Below, in pieces: positions 7,868-16,573 of a DNA stretch of 64,000 nucleotides. The position numbers and the translations under genes were made by a program. This DNA is from Oceanobacter sp. (GTDB lineage Bacteria; Pseudomonadota; Gammaproteobacteria; Pseudomonadales; Oceanobacteraceae), in the NCBI GenBank assembly GCA_002733645.1, contig NVWL01000009.1, positions 1-64,000 of the forward strand. Direction: 5' to 3'. Within the stretch, counting starts at the first letter, position 1; each line of letters starts with the position of its first letter. The notes under the pieces were generated by a model. It was not told the DNA's origin, did not search any database, and saw only the letters and a list, made by a program, of their open reading frames with translations.

Positions 7868-9184
7868 ATGGTCAAATTAGATTCTGCTGAATACGCCAAA
7901 CGTCGTCGCGCTCTAATGGCACAAATGAGTCCCAACAGCATCGCGATCATTCCGTGCGCGCCGGTGACCGTGCGCAATCGTGATGTTGAGCATCCATATC
8001 GCCAAGACAGCGACTTTTACTACCTCAGTGGGTTCGATGAAGAGCACGCGTGTTTGGTCTTGATACCGGGCCGTGAGCACGGCGAATATGTACTGTTTTG
8101 CCAAGAAAAAATCAAAGAGCAAGAAATCTGGACCGGCCGCCGCGTTGGCCCTGAGGCTGCTCTTGAACAACTCGGTTGCGACGATGCCTTTCCGATTTCA
8201 GACATCGACGATATTCTGCCGGGGCTCATCGAAGGCAAAGATCGTATTTTTGCTAACTTAGGTGTCAGCCCAGAGTTTGATCGTCAATTGATGCAGTGGG
8301 TCAACCACATCAAAACTCAGGTGCGTAATGGCGCAACTCCGCCGCATGAATTCAGTGCGCTCGATCATCTTCTGCATGAGCAACGCTTGATTAAGTCGGA
8401 TGCAGAAATTGCAGTGATGCAAAAGGCTGCCGAAATCAGTGCGGAAGCACATACCCGTGCGATGCAGGTCGTAAAGCCGGGAATGCGTGAGTACCAGCTT
8501 GAAGCCGAATTGATGCAAATATTTATGGCGGCGGGAAGCCGTTGGCCGGCGTACCCGTCGATTGTTGGTTCGGGCGAAAACGCGTGTATCCTTCATTACA
8601 CCCGCAACGATGATGTGATTGGTGACAATGAGCTTATTCTCATTGATGCCGGTTGCGAGTTAGATTATTACGCCTCAGATATTACTCGCACCTTTCCTTC
8701 GAGCGGCAAATTCACTGACCCGCAGCGTAAGCTGTATCAACTCGTACTGGATGCTCAGTATGCAGCCATCGCGGTGACTAAACCGGGCAATCACTGGAAT
8801 CAACCGCATGAAGCCGCAGTAAAAGTACTGACCGAAGGATTAGTGCATTACGGTCTGCTCGAAGGTGACGTTGATGACCTGATCGAAAACCTCGCCTATC
8901 GCCAGTTTTACATGCACAAAACTGGGCATTGGCTAGGTATGGATGTACACGACGTGGGTGAGTATCGTCTCGAAGGAGAATGGCGCGAGCTAGTACCGGG
9001 CATGGTGTTAACCATTGAACCGGGCCTCTACATTGCCCCGGATGACGACACTGTTGATCCGATGTGGCGTGGTATTGGTATTCGTATTGAAGACGATGTG
9101 GTGGTGACCAAAGACGGGTGCACCATACTTTCTCGCGACGTTGTGAAAGAAATTGCCGACATCGAAGCCCTAATGAGCGCGTAA
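7868..9184 (+). CDS. pepP: Xaa-Pro aminopeptidase P
   Basis: A 438-residue cytoplasmic metallopeptidase that removes N-terminal residues preceding proline. An N-terminal creatinase-like domain (about 1-170; RDVEHPYRQDSDFYYLSGF) precedes the pita-bread catalytic domain with metal ligands in LILIDAGCELDYYASDITRTF (split Asp pair), HKTGHWLGMDVHDVG, LTIEPGLYI and IRIEDDV. The start at ATG 7868 follows GAGGTAGGT and gives MVKLDSAEYAKRR, aligning with the E. coli N-terminus; a longer frame from 7820 exists. Four bases separate it from ubiH. Confidence 0.95.
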   Translation: MVKLDSAEYAKRRRALMAQMSPNSIAIIPCAPVTVRNRDVEHPYRQDSDFYYLSGFDEEHACLVLIPGREHGEYVLFCQEKIKEQEIWTGRRVGPEAALEQLGCDDAFPISDIDDILPGLIEGKDRIFANLGVSPEFDRQLMQWVNHIKTQVRNGATPPHEFSALDHLLHEQRLIKSDAEIAVMQKAAEISAEAHTRAMQVVKPGMREYQLEAELMQIFMAAGSRWPAYPSIVGSGENACILHYTRNDDVIGDNELILIDAGCELDYYASDITRTFPSSGKFTDPQRKLYQLVLDAQYAAIAVTKPGNHWNQPHEAAVKVLTEGLVHYGLLEGDVDDLIENLAYRQFYMHKTGHWLGMDVHDVGEYRLEGEWRELVPGMVLTIEPGLYIAPDDDTVDPMWRGIGIRIEDDVVVTKDGCTILSRDVVKEIADIEALMSA

Positions 9185-9188
9185 ACGA

Positions 9189-10418
9189 ATGACAGATCAA
9201 GTTCTGACAGTAGATATTACGATTTTGGGTGCCGGTATGGCCGGTGCCAGCTTGGTGCATTTATTGGCACCCGCCAGAGCCGCCGGTTTGAGCGTCGCGC
9301 TGGTGGATCGTCAGCCGTTGAGTTGGAACGTCGATGATGCTGAACGTCCGCCGAGCTTCGATGGCCGCGCGACCGCACTGTCCTGGGGAACCCGTCAGAT
9401 CCTCGAAGCCACTAGCTTATGGCAGAATATCAGTGATTACGCCTGTGCTATTGAGCATATTCAAATCAGCGACGAAGGTCGCTTTGGTCAGGCGCAATTG
9501 CATGCCGGTGAGCAAAATACCGAGGCGCTGGGCTACATCATTGAGAACTCACGTTTAGGCCAAGGCTTGTTAGCTGGCTTGGAAAGCGCTGATGGTTTAA
9601 CTGTGTTATCTCCGTGCGAAGTTAGCCAAGTGCAAATGAATACCGACGGTGCTTTGCTGCAAATATCTGATGGTCGTGCGCTGCAAACACGGTTACTGGT
9701 GATGGCCGATGGCGGGCGATCTCCGTTAATGAATCAGTTAGGTTTTCAGCAAGAGCATAAAAGCTATGGTACCAAAGCCCTAGTGACCCAAGTTCGTTGC
9801 CAGCAGCCCCATAAACACTGGGCGTACGAGCGTTTTAGCGACGACGGCCCCATCGCGTTTTTGCCGTTAGGAACTCACGATTATGCGGTAGTATGGACAC
9901 TACAAGCAGAAGAAATCGAAGAAACGCTTAGCCAAGACGAGGCAACCCTAATTGCTCGTTTACAAGACCGTATAGGCTACCGCGTTGGTAAAATTACCGC
10001 CATGGGCGAACGTCTGACGTATCCATTGGCGCTGATTAAAGCCAGCGAGCAAGTGCGTCGTTCAATCGTCTTACTTGGTAATGCTGCGCACAGTTTACAC
10101 CCGGTGGCAGGGCAAGGATTCAACTTAACGTTACGCGATGCGGCCGTTTTGGCGGAGCATATTAATTGTGCGGCATTAACGGGGCAGAACCCCGGTGACT
10201 TAAACGTGTTGGAAGCCTACGTTAAACAGCAGGCAAAAGATCAGCGAAATACCATCATGGCGAGTGACGCCTTACCCCGTATTTTTGGCAGTAAGCTACC
10301 GGGCATGGCGATATTGCGCGACGCGGGATTATTAGGTATGGCGGCGGCACCGGTGGCGCGTCGTTTATTTGCACGTCATGCAATGGGCCTTGGCCACACA
10401 GCAGCGAAACTCGGATAA
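9189..10418 (+). CDS. ubiH: 2-octaprenyl-6-methoxyphenol hydroxylase
   Basis: A 409-residue FAD-dependent aromatic hydroxylase of ubiquinone biosynthesis. The N-terminal Rossmann motif ILGAGMAGASL binds FAD, DGGRS is the middle family motif, and GNAAHSLHPVAGQGFNL is the second FAD motif typical of UbiH/UbiI/Coq6. Position between pepP and a paralogous hydroxylase matches the E. coli ubiH gene. The pepP stop is 4 nt upstream and the next gene starts 3 nt after the stop. Confidence 0.92.
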   Translation: MTDQVLTVDITILGAGMAGASLVHLLAPARAAGLSVALVDRQPLSWNVDDAERPPSFDGRATALSWGTRQILEATSLWQNISDYACAIEHIQISDEGRFGQAQLHAGEQNTEALGYIIENSRLGQGLLAGLESADGLTVLSPCEVSQVQMNTDGALLQISDGRALQTRLLVMADGGRSPLMNQLGFQQEHKSYGTKALVTQVRCQQPHKHWAYERFSDDGPIAFLPLGTHDYAVVWTLQAEEIEETLSQDEATLIARLQDRIGYRVGKITAMGERLTYPLALIKASEQVRRSIVLLGNAAHSLHPVAGQGFNLTLRDAAVLAEHINCAALTGQNPGDLNVLEAYVKQQAKDQRNTIMASDALPRIFGSKLPGMAILRDAGLLGMAAAPVARRLFARHAMGLGHTAAKLG

Positions 10419-10421
10419 CTT

Positions 10422-11642
10422 ATGACAACTCAATACGATATAGCGATTGTGGGTGCTGGCTTGGTTGGGCAAGCGATTGCCGCGGCTTTGTCTTGCTCTA
10501 CGAGAACCAGTTTACGGATTGCGCTTATCGATCCGGCTGATCTGAGTGAGCCTGCAATCAGTGCGGCGGTGAGCGATTACGATCTGCGAGTGAGTGCATT
10601 GACGGCACAAAGCCAAGCGTTTCTTGCTCGTATTGGAGCGTGGCAGAACATTCCGACTCAAGTGCTTAGCCCATATCAACGTATGCATGTTTGGGATGCG
10701 GAAGGTACTGGTTCTGTCACTTTTGATGCCGCCGATCTTCATGTTCCTGCCTTGGGCCATATTGTTGAAAATCGTCAAACCTTATGGGCGCTCAATCAAG
10801 TGACACAAGCTTGTGACAACATTGATCGTATACACACCGCTGTGAGTAGTTTCGATAACCCAAATGAAGCCGGTTATGTGCCCGTTTCATTAGGAAATGG
10901 CGACACTCTACTTACTCGTTTGCTGGTGGGGGCCGATGGCGCGTTATCGAACGTGCGTCAGTTGGCAGGAATGGCAACGACCGAATGGGATTATGGCCAC
11001 CATGCGATTGTGGCGACGGTACGTACATCAAAGAGTGTGGAAGCGACTGCGTGGCAGCGTTTTCGGCCTCAAGGGCCTTTGGCTTTTTTACCGCTTCATT
11101 CAGATGACCACCTTGCATCGATTGTTTGGTCGACCTTGCCTGAAGAAGCCGATGCCGTATTGGCTTTGTCGGACGCAGATTTTTGCGCAGCGTTATCCGA
11201 GGCGTTTGAAGGGCGCTTAGGGGATGTCGTTGAGGTCTCTCGTCGCCAGCGCTTTCCGTTGCGTCAGCGTCATGCGCGCCAATATTACGAGCGTGGTGTG
11301 GTGGTTGCTGGGGATGCCGCTCATACGATCCACCCATTAGCTGGCCAAGGTGTGAATCTGGGCTTTAAAGATGCTGAAGTTCTGGCAGAAGAGTTAATGC
11401 GAGCGGTTAACAAAGGTTTGTCACCGGGAGCCGATACCGTGCTTGCGCGTTACCAGCGTCGTCGTCAGGCAGATAACCTCGCAACAATGGCGGCAATGGA
11501 GGGGTTTAAGCGTTTGTTCGGGTCAGACCAACCTTTGGTTCGCTTGCTTCGAAACGAGGGAATGCGCCTGTTTGATAAAGTGATGCCAGTCAAACAGCAT
11601 GTCGTCATGAGGGCCATGGGGTTGGATGAAGTCAGTAGCTGA
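10422..11642 (+). CDS. ubiI: UbiI/VisC-like FAD-dependent ubiquinone hydroxylase
   Basis: A 406-residue paralogue of the preceding gene: IVGAGLVGQAI dinucleotide motif, GADGALSNVR and GDAAHTIHPLAGQGVNLGF FAD motifs. By position (ygfB-pepP-ubiH-ubiI) it corresponds to VisC/UbiI, the C5 hydroxylase of the ubiquinone ring; UbiF-like (C6) activity cannot be excluded from sequence alone. It closes the operon and no clear terminator hairpin was seen after it. Confidence 0.88.
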   Translation: MTTQYDIAIVGAGLVGQAIAAALSCSTRTSLRIALIDPADLSEPAISAAVSDYDLRVSALTAQSQAFLARIGAWQNIPTQVLSPYQRMHVWDAEGTGSVTFDAADLHVPALGHIVENRQTLWALNQVTQACDNIDRIHTAVSSFDNPNEAGYVPVSLGNGDTLLTRLLVGADGALSNVRQLAGMATTEWDYGHHAIVATVRTSKSVEATAWQRFRPQGPLAFLPLHSDDHLASIVWSTLPEEADAVLALSDADFCAALSEAFEGRLGDVVEVSRRQRFPLRQRHARQYYERGVVVAGDAAHTIHPLAGQGVNLGFKDAEVLAEELMRAVNKGLSPGADTVLARYQRRRQADNLATMAAMEGFKRLFGSDQPLVRLLRNEGMRLFDKVMPVKQHVVMRAMGLDEVSS

Positions 11643-11680
11643 GGTCTTGGTTGTTATGTTAGATCGAGGCCAGAGAGACG

Positions 11681-12553
11681 TTAATAATTTTGTATGCTAA
11701 CTCCGGTCTCACGATAATTAAACTCCAATTGCTCTAAGTCGTAATTCCCTAAGCCTAGGTAAGCTAATACCTCGCTGCCTATGGCATTCCACTCTAAGTC
11801 TTCTTGTTGACGACCTAAGATCCGGTAATTACCGCAAATATATTCGGCCAGTTTTAATATACCTAATAAGGTTTTTCGGTCGTCGTCTTTGGTGTGATCC
11901 GGGCGGAAATAATACGTTGCGTTGTGGTGTTCAGCGATGACGTCGCAAATCGGCTTCGGCAGTCGCCAAGATTTCGCGGTGTAATAACCCACCACCGCGT
12001 GGTTGGTATCTAGCATGTCATTTTCAGTATCGATCACCCGCTTTTCCGGGTGATGATAAGACTTTTCCATGACATCAAAGTAATTCTCAAAGCGTAATAG
12101 CATTAATGGAATGCCGCAATTGTGGAACAGCCCAAGTAAATAGGCCCATTCTGAGGAGGCGAAGTTAGTCGTTTTTGCGATATCGACGGATATATTGGCG
12201 ATGTCGGTGGCTGTGTCCCAGAATCGATTCAATTGAGTCACCTTGCTGTCACTCAGTTCACTGCGAATCGCTAAGCCGTTAATGACGTTAATCACACTAT
12301 TCAAGCCGATTAAATTCACTGCTTGCTCAACCGAGGTAATCACATTAGGTAGTGCGTATTGTGATGAATTGACGACTTTAAGAATGGCACCAGATAGCCC
12401 AACATCCTGATTGATAAGGCGAGATATTACGCGCGGGTCAGGTTCTGGAGCCATTTGCTCTATCTGCAGATCAACCAGTATTTGCGGCTGCGGTGGGATT
12501 TTAATCCCATGCATGATTTGGCTGATTTGTTCATCAGTAAGAGGTTGAGACAT
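11681..12553 (-). CDS. HDOD domain protein
   Basis: A 290-residue protein made of one HDOD domain (about residues 15-215), the inactive relative of HD phosphohydrolases. It has ISRLINQDVGLSGAILKVVNSS, the LLGLFHNCGIPL block and AVVGYYTAKSWRLP...IAEHH. HDOD proteins act in signalling and often in motility or cyclic-di-GMP networks, with no known catalysis. No GGDEF, EAL or receiver domain is attached. It is divergent from the methyltransferase gene at 12670. Confidence 0.88.
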   Translation of the reverse strand: MSQPLTDEQISQIMHGIKIPPQPQILVDLQIEQMAPEPDPRVISRLINQDVGLSGAILKVVNSSQYALPNVITSVEQAVNLIGLNSVINVINGLAIRSELSDSKVTQLNRFWDTATDIANISVDIAKTTNFASSEWAYLLGLFHNCGIPLMLLRFENYFDVMEKSYHHPEKRVIDTENDMLDTNHAVVGYYTAKSWRLPKPICDVIAEHHNATYYFRPDHTKDDDRKTLLGILKLAEYICGNYRILGRQQEDLEWNAIGSEVLAYLGLGNYDLEQLEFNYRETGVSIQNY

Positions 12554-12669
12554 AAGACCCTGTTGGATATCAGATTTTAGGTGCGCCCGTATCAGGATAG
12601 TTTAGACGGACTCACGTATACTCGCCGTTAATTTTGTTATCTATGGCGTAAGCCTTTGTTAGGAGATTC

Positions 12670-13866
12670 ATGCTCAACTCTCTGCGTTTAAAACCAAAAG
12701 CTGAACGTCGTCTGAAATCGGGCCATGTGTGGGTTTACAGTAACGAAGTTGATATTACCGCAACGCCGTTAAAAGGCATGACTGCTGGTGATCAAGTGGT
12801 GATTGAAGCCGCCAATGGCAAGCCGCTGGGTGTGGCAATACTCAGTCCTGAGCAACTGATCTGTGCGCGCTTGATTAGCCGAGATCCCCGCCAGATTCTG
12901 GACGCTTCGCTGCTGGTGCATCGTCTGCAAGTGGCCTTGAGTAGTCGCGACCTTTGGTATCCGCATCAGTGTTACCGCTGGGTGTATGGCGACAGCGATG
13001 GCTTACCGGGTTTGGTGATTGATCGTTTCGGTGATGTGGTGGTGGCGCAAATATCGAGCGCCGCGATGGAACACATGCGTGAAGACATTGTTAATGCGAT
13101 TCATAAAGTGGCAGCACCTAAAGCTATCGTATTGAAAAACGATGGCAAGTTGCGCGCAGTTGAGGGGTTAGAAGAATACGTCGAAGTGGTGCATGGTGCG
13201 CTTGAGGATGACTGTGCTCCTCTTATTGAAAACGACACTCGCTTTATGGCACCGGTGATTCATGGCCAGAAAACTGGCTGGTTTTATGACCACAGAGAAA
13301 ATCGCGCTCAGCTAAATCGTATTGTCAAAGGCAAGCGTGTATTAGATGTGTTCAGTTACGTCGGTGGCTGGGGTGTTCAGGCGGCGAATCATGGCGCTAG
13401 TGAGGTGCATTGTGTGGATGCTTCCGCCCAGGCACTGGACTGGGTTGAGCAAAATGCTGCATTAAATGGCGTTGAAGATAAACTGCATTGCTGGGAAGGT
13501 GATGCCTTTGCCGCACTAAAACAACTGCGTGACAGCGGTGAGCGTTTCGACATTGTGGTGGTGGACCCACCCGCATTTATTCCGCGCCGTAAAGACATCA
13601 AGGCCGGTGAATTGGCTTACCGTCGTTTGAATCAACTCGCGATGCGCTTGCTTACCAAAGACGGCATCATCGTCAGTGGTTCTTGCTCTATGCACTTAGG
13701 TGACGACCGTTTGCCTGATATTTTGCGCTTGGTTGGCCGTGAGTTAGATCGTGAAGTGATGATTCAGCATGTCGGTTCGCAGGGGGCAGACCACCCGGTG
13801 TTACCAGCTATTCCTGAAACACGCTATCTAAAAGCTGTGTTTGCACGAGTGCTACCCACCCGTTAA
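12670..13866 (+). CDS. RlmI-like 23S rRNA (cytosine-5) methyltransferase
   Basis: A 398-residue SAM-dependent methyltransferase with an N-terminal PUA domain (about 1-75: LKPKAERRLKSGHVWVYSNE) and a C-terminal Rossmann methyltransferase. Visible motifs are FYDHRENRAQL, the SAM-binding VLDVFSYVGGWGVQAA, the catalytic-loop VVDPPAFIPRRKD and SGSCSMHL with the conserved Cys. RlmI makes m5C1962 of 23S rRNA in E. coli; this member is the same architecture and size, but could be the RlmI-like paralogue with another site. The ribosome site AGGAG lies 5-6 nt before the ATG. Confidence 0.88.
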   Translation: MLNSLRLKPKAERRLKSGHVWVYSNEVDITATPLKGMTAGDQVVIEAANGKPLGVAILSPEQLICARLISRDPRQILDASLLVHRLQVALSSRDLWYPHQCYRWVYGDSDGLPGLVIDRFGDVVVAQISSAAMEHMREDIVNAIHKVAAPKAIVLKNDGKLRAVEGLEEYVEVVHGALEDDCAPLIENDTRFMAPVIHGQKTGWFYDHRENRAQLNRIVKGKRVLDVFSYVGGWGVQAANHGASEVHCVDASAQALDWVEQNAALNGVEDKLHCWEGDAFAALKQLRDSGERFDIVVVDPPAFIPRRKDIKAGELAYRRLNQLAMRLLTKDGIIVSGSCSMHLGDDRLPDILRLVGRELDREVMIQHVGSQGADHPVLPAIPETRYLKAVFARVLPTR

Positions 13867-13897
13867 TTGGATGCATACTGGGGTGATGTTCGCCATC

Positions 13898-15247
13898 CTA
13901 ATGCGACGAACTTAAGCCCATACCCAACTGGGTGTTGATTTCCTCCAAGGTCGCTAACAGCTCTAGTAGTTGTTGGCGGCAGGCTTGTCGGCTTGCAGTG
14001 TGCGATTCGGCAGATTGCCAGCCGCTCCCACAGGCGGAATCAGGGGCTAGCGTTGCCTTTAAACGAGCAATCGGGCTATTTGCTGGTGGTTCGTCTGCGA
14101 TTGTGTTTACGTCTTCTATCTGGTGCGAACTCGCATCTATCTCTTTTACGGTATGTACTGATTGGGCTAGCAACGGGGCGAGTCCTGCTGTGTTGCTCTT
14201 AGGTGAAAATAGCTCGCGTAATCCGCTGAGTGCGGCGGCGACATCTTGATGATTGCCGGCACTAAAGGGGCTACTGCCCTCATTTTTTAAGTAGTGGCCG
14301 AGCAACTCCTCTCGTATTAGTCGCTGGGTGGTCATTAAGCTGGCTTGCAAAATCTTTTCCGGACTCACCTGGGCTACTTTATTAGCGTAATAACCACTTT
14401 CTGGCTCCCAGCGTAGTTGCAAACGCTGTAACTGTTGATGCAACAGATCACTGATAATACGCAGGTATTCGCCCCGTCGCGCTTGATTCGCGACTGTTTT
14501 TGCATGGGGTTTGGGCGTTGCCGCTAAGCTGTGTGCACTGTTGTGCGAACCACCTATATCTAGCGCCGTGTCATTTTCAGTCGGGGTGTTATTTTCAATC
14601 GGGGTGGTAAGGGCTGGCACTGCTGGAGGTTGGTCCGCCGAGCGGTCGAAGTCGCTACTATCGCGTAGGCCGCTTTCGCCCCAAAGAAGAAACTCTATTG
14701 CCGGGTAGCCAAGGCTGACATAACTAGCGTCTGAAAATTTGTGCTGGCTGCTAATGTTGTCTGCACTGAGTGTTAGCGTCGTGTCGTTGACAATACCGGT
14801 GAGTGGATAGCCATCAAGATAATCGATATAGCCTGGTTCAACCGGCCAGCTATTGAGCTGCTCGGTTAAGTGGCGGCGTGTCAGGTGAGCTGACTGCCAT
14901 TCCGGAGGCTCGGCTACGGGTAAGCGCGAGCTGGCTAAGGCCGCAATATAGGCGCTATAGCTTAAACGCCAATGCGCACGAGCTTGGTTTAATGTCGCTT
15001 GGGTTGGTGTCGCAATTAGGGTATCAATACTGCTCTTCAGGGTAGCGGCTTCATTGGTCGCTATGGACAGTTGCGTAAAGGCATGAGAAGGCAGGTTGCG
15101 AGCGAAGTCACCAGCATCAGGCAGATCGGCTGGCACGGGTAAGTTTGCCGCTTCTGGTGACAGAGAGCGTGGGGCATCATCCTGTGAACAGGCACTTAGC
15201 AGAGCAAGGCTGGTTAGGATTACAACTCTTGTCACCAAAGGCTTCAT
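13898..15247 (-). CDS. imelysin-family lipoprotein
   Basis: A 449-residue predicted lipoprotein: signal peptide with lipobox LALLSAC, then an imelysin (PF09375-like) helical domain. Family features include ARAHWRLSYSAYIAA, the PGYIDYLDGYPLTGIVND segment and GYPAIEFLLWGE. In classical imelysins the last motif is GxHxxE; here Pro stands in place of His. A low-complexity Thr/Pro/Asn insert (about residues 205-250) splits the domain. Imelysin proteins are linked to iron uptake (EfeO, IrpA). The gene follows a HAD phosphatase by 5 nt on the minus strand, so the two are co-transcribed. Confidence 0.8.
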   Translation of the reverse strand: MKPLVTRVVILTSLALLSACSQDDAPRSLSPEAANLPVPADLPDAGDFARNLPSHAFTQLSIATNEAATLKSSIDTLIATPTQATLNQARAHWRLSYSAYIAALASSRLPVAEPPEWQSAHLTRRHLTEQLNSWPVEPGYIDYLDGYPLTGIVNDTTLTLSADNISSQHKFSDASYVSLGYPAIEFLLWGESGLRDSSDFDRSADQPPAVPALTTPIENNTPTENDTALDIGGSHNSAHSLAATPKPHAKTVANQARRGEYLRIISDLLHQQLQRLQLRWEPESGYYANKVAQVSPEKILQASLMTTQRLIREELLGHYLKNEGSSPFSAGNHQDVAAALSGLRELFSPKSNTAGLAPLLAQSVHTVKEIDASSHQIEDVNTIADEPPANSPIARLKATLAPDSACGSGWQSAESHTASRQACRQQLLELLATLEEINTQLGMGLSSSH

Positions 15248-15252
15248 GCTAG

Positions 15253-15915
15253 TTACTCCGAATCTAACAGACTGATTACTGGCCAGCCGTGCTCGTTTGC
15301 TGTGGCCTCCAATGTTGGATCAGGATCTACCGCTACCGGATAATCGACAATACGCAACAAGGGTAAATCATTGTGGGAGTCGCTGTAAAAATAACTGCCT
15401 TCTAGGTCGTGTTTGTGCGTTTCCATCCATTCTCGTAAGCGCGTTACCTTGCCTTCGCTAAAGCTAGGGATACCTACGGTTTGCCCGGTATAACGACCAT
15501 CCACCACTTCTGGGTGTGGTGCAATAATGTGAGCTACGCCTAAACGCTCAGCAATGGGGTAGGTCACAAAACCATTGGTTGCGGTAATAATTAGAAGGGT
15601 GTCTCCAGCGTCCGCGTGCTTTTTAAGGAGATCACGCGCCTTCACGGTAATGAGTGGATCAACACGCTCATTTAGGAATATTTCTCGCTCAGCATGGATG
15701 TGCTCCGGCTCATATTCTGTCAGCGGTCGCATGGCAAACTCTAGATATTCGATGATATCTAAAGTCCCTGATTTGTACTGCTCATAGAAATGATCGTTGC
15801 GGCGCTGGTGAACGTCTTCATCAACAAGGCCACGATCAACAAGAAATTGCCCCCAAGCGTGGTCGCTGTCGCCTGAAAGTAGGGTATGGTCGAGATCAAA
15901 TATTGCGAGTGCCAC
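15253..15915 (-). CDS. HAD-IB family phosphatase (SerB-like)
   Basis: A 220-residue haloacid-dehalogenase phosphatase. Motif I FDLDHTLLSGDS with both catalytic Asp residues, motif II IITATNGF, a conserved Lys in FSEGKVTRL and motif III YSDSHNDLPLL are all present, so it should be active on a phosphorylated metabolite. The family sits next to rppH in Pseudomonas, as here (divergent from rppH). The substrate is unknown. The downstream imelysin gene begins 5 nt after its stop. Confidence 0.9.
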   Translation of the reverse strand: MALAIFDLDHTLLSGDSDHAWGQFLVDRGLVDEDVHQRRNDHFYEQYKSGTLDIIEYLEFAMRPLTEYEPEHIHAEREIFLNERVDPLITVKARDLLKKHADAGDTLLIITATNGFVTYPIAERLGVAHIIAPHPEVVDGRYTGQTVGIPSFSEGKVTRLREWMETHKHDLEGSYFYSDSHNDLPLLRIVDYPVAVDPDPTLEATANEHGWPVISLLDSE

Positions 15916-16075
15916 GATAATCTACTCCGCGTTAAATAAATCGCTATTCTAGCTGGAACAGCGCATACTTTCTCTAAATGTATAGCCTCAGGTAATTGTG
16001 CCTCGAGGACTGGCTATTGACCTTTGGCAGGAAGTTGGCAAGGTTATAGCAATAAAGAAAATTTTGGATGGCATT

Positions 16076-16567
16076 GTGATAGACGAGCAAGGGTACCGTC
16101 CGAACGTTGGCATAATTATCTGTAATGATCATGGTCAGGTATTGTGGGCACGTCGGATAGGTCAGAATGCCTGGCAGTTTCCACAAGGTGGAATTAAACG
16201 GGGTGAGTCCCCGGAGAAAGCGCTATATCGTGAGTTGGCTGAAGAAGTTGGCTTACGCCCCGAGCATGTACAAGTGCTTGGTTGTACTCGTGGTTGGCTA
16301 AGGTATCGCCTTCCAAAGCGCATGATCCGTCGGGATAGTCATCCTGTATGTGTTGGGCAAAAACAAAAATGGTTTCTGCTACGTTTGATTGAAGATGAAT
16401 CTAAAATCAATTTAGCAGCCACAGGCAAACCTGAATTCGACGGCTGGGAATGGGTAAGTTACTGGTTTCCGCTGGGTGAGGTAGTGGCATTTAAACGAGA
16501 CGTGTACCGACGGGCAATGACGGAGCTTTCACCTCGCATATCCCGCCTGCAACGTAAATCCGGTTGA
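16076..16567 (+). CDS. rppH: RNA pyrophosphohydrolase
   Basis: A 163-residue Nudix hydrolase that removes pyrophosphate from mRNA 5' ends and so triggers RNase E decay. The N-terminus [17 protein letters not shown] is the RppH signature, and the Nudix box [20 protein letters not shown] is complete with the catalytic EExG continuing. GTG 16076 is chosen as start because it aligns with known RppH proteins and follows GGATGG; the frame is open upstream to 15998. The stop is 6 nt before ptsP. Confidence 0.94.
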   Translation: MIDEQGYRPNVGIIICNDHGQVLWARRIGQNAWQFPQGGIKRGESPEKALYRELAEEVGLRPEHVQVLGCTRGWLRYRLPKRMIRRDSHPVCVGQKQKWFLLRLIEDESKINLAATGKPEFDGWEWVSYWFPLGEVVAFKRDVYRRAMTELSPRISRLQRKSG

Positions 16568-16573
16568 GGACGA

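Noticed and set aside
10512-11337. Long antisense frames within the ubiI gene
   Set aside because: They lie wholly inside a well-supported enzyme gene and have no recognisable domain.
15916-16075. TTGACC ... TATAGC promoter for rppH
   Set aside because: Spacing of 22 bp is too long for a sigma-70 promoter; not supported enough to list.
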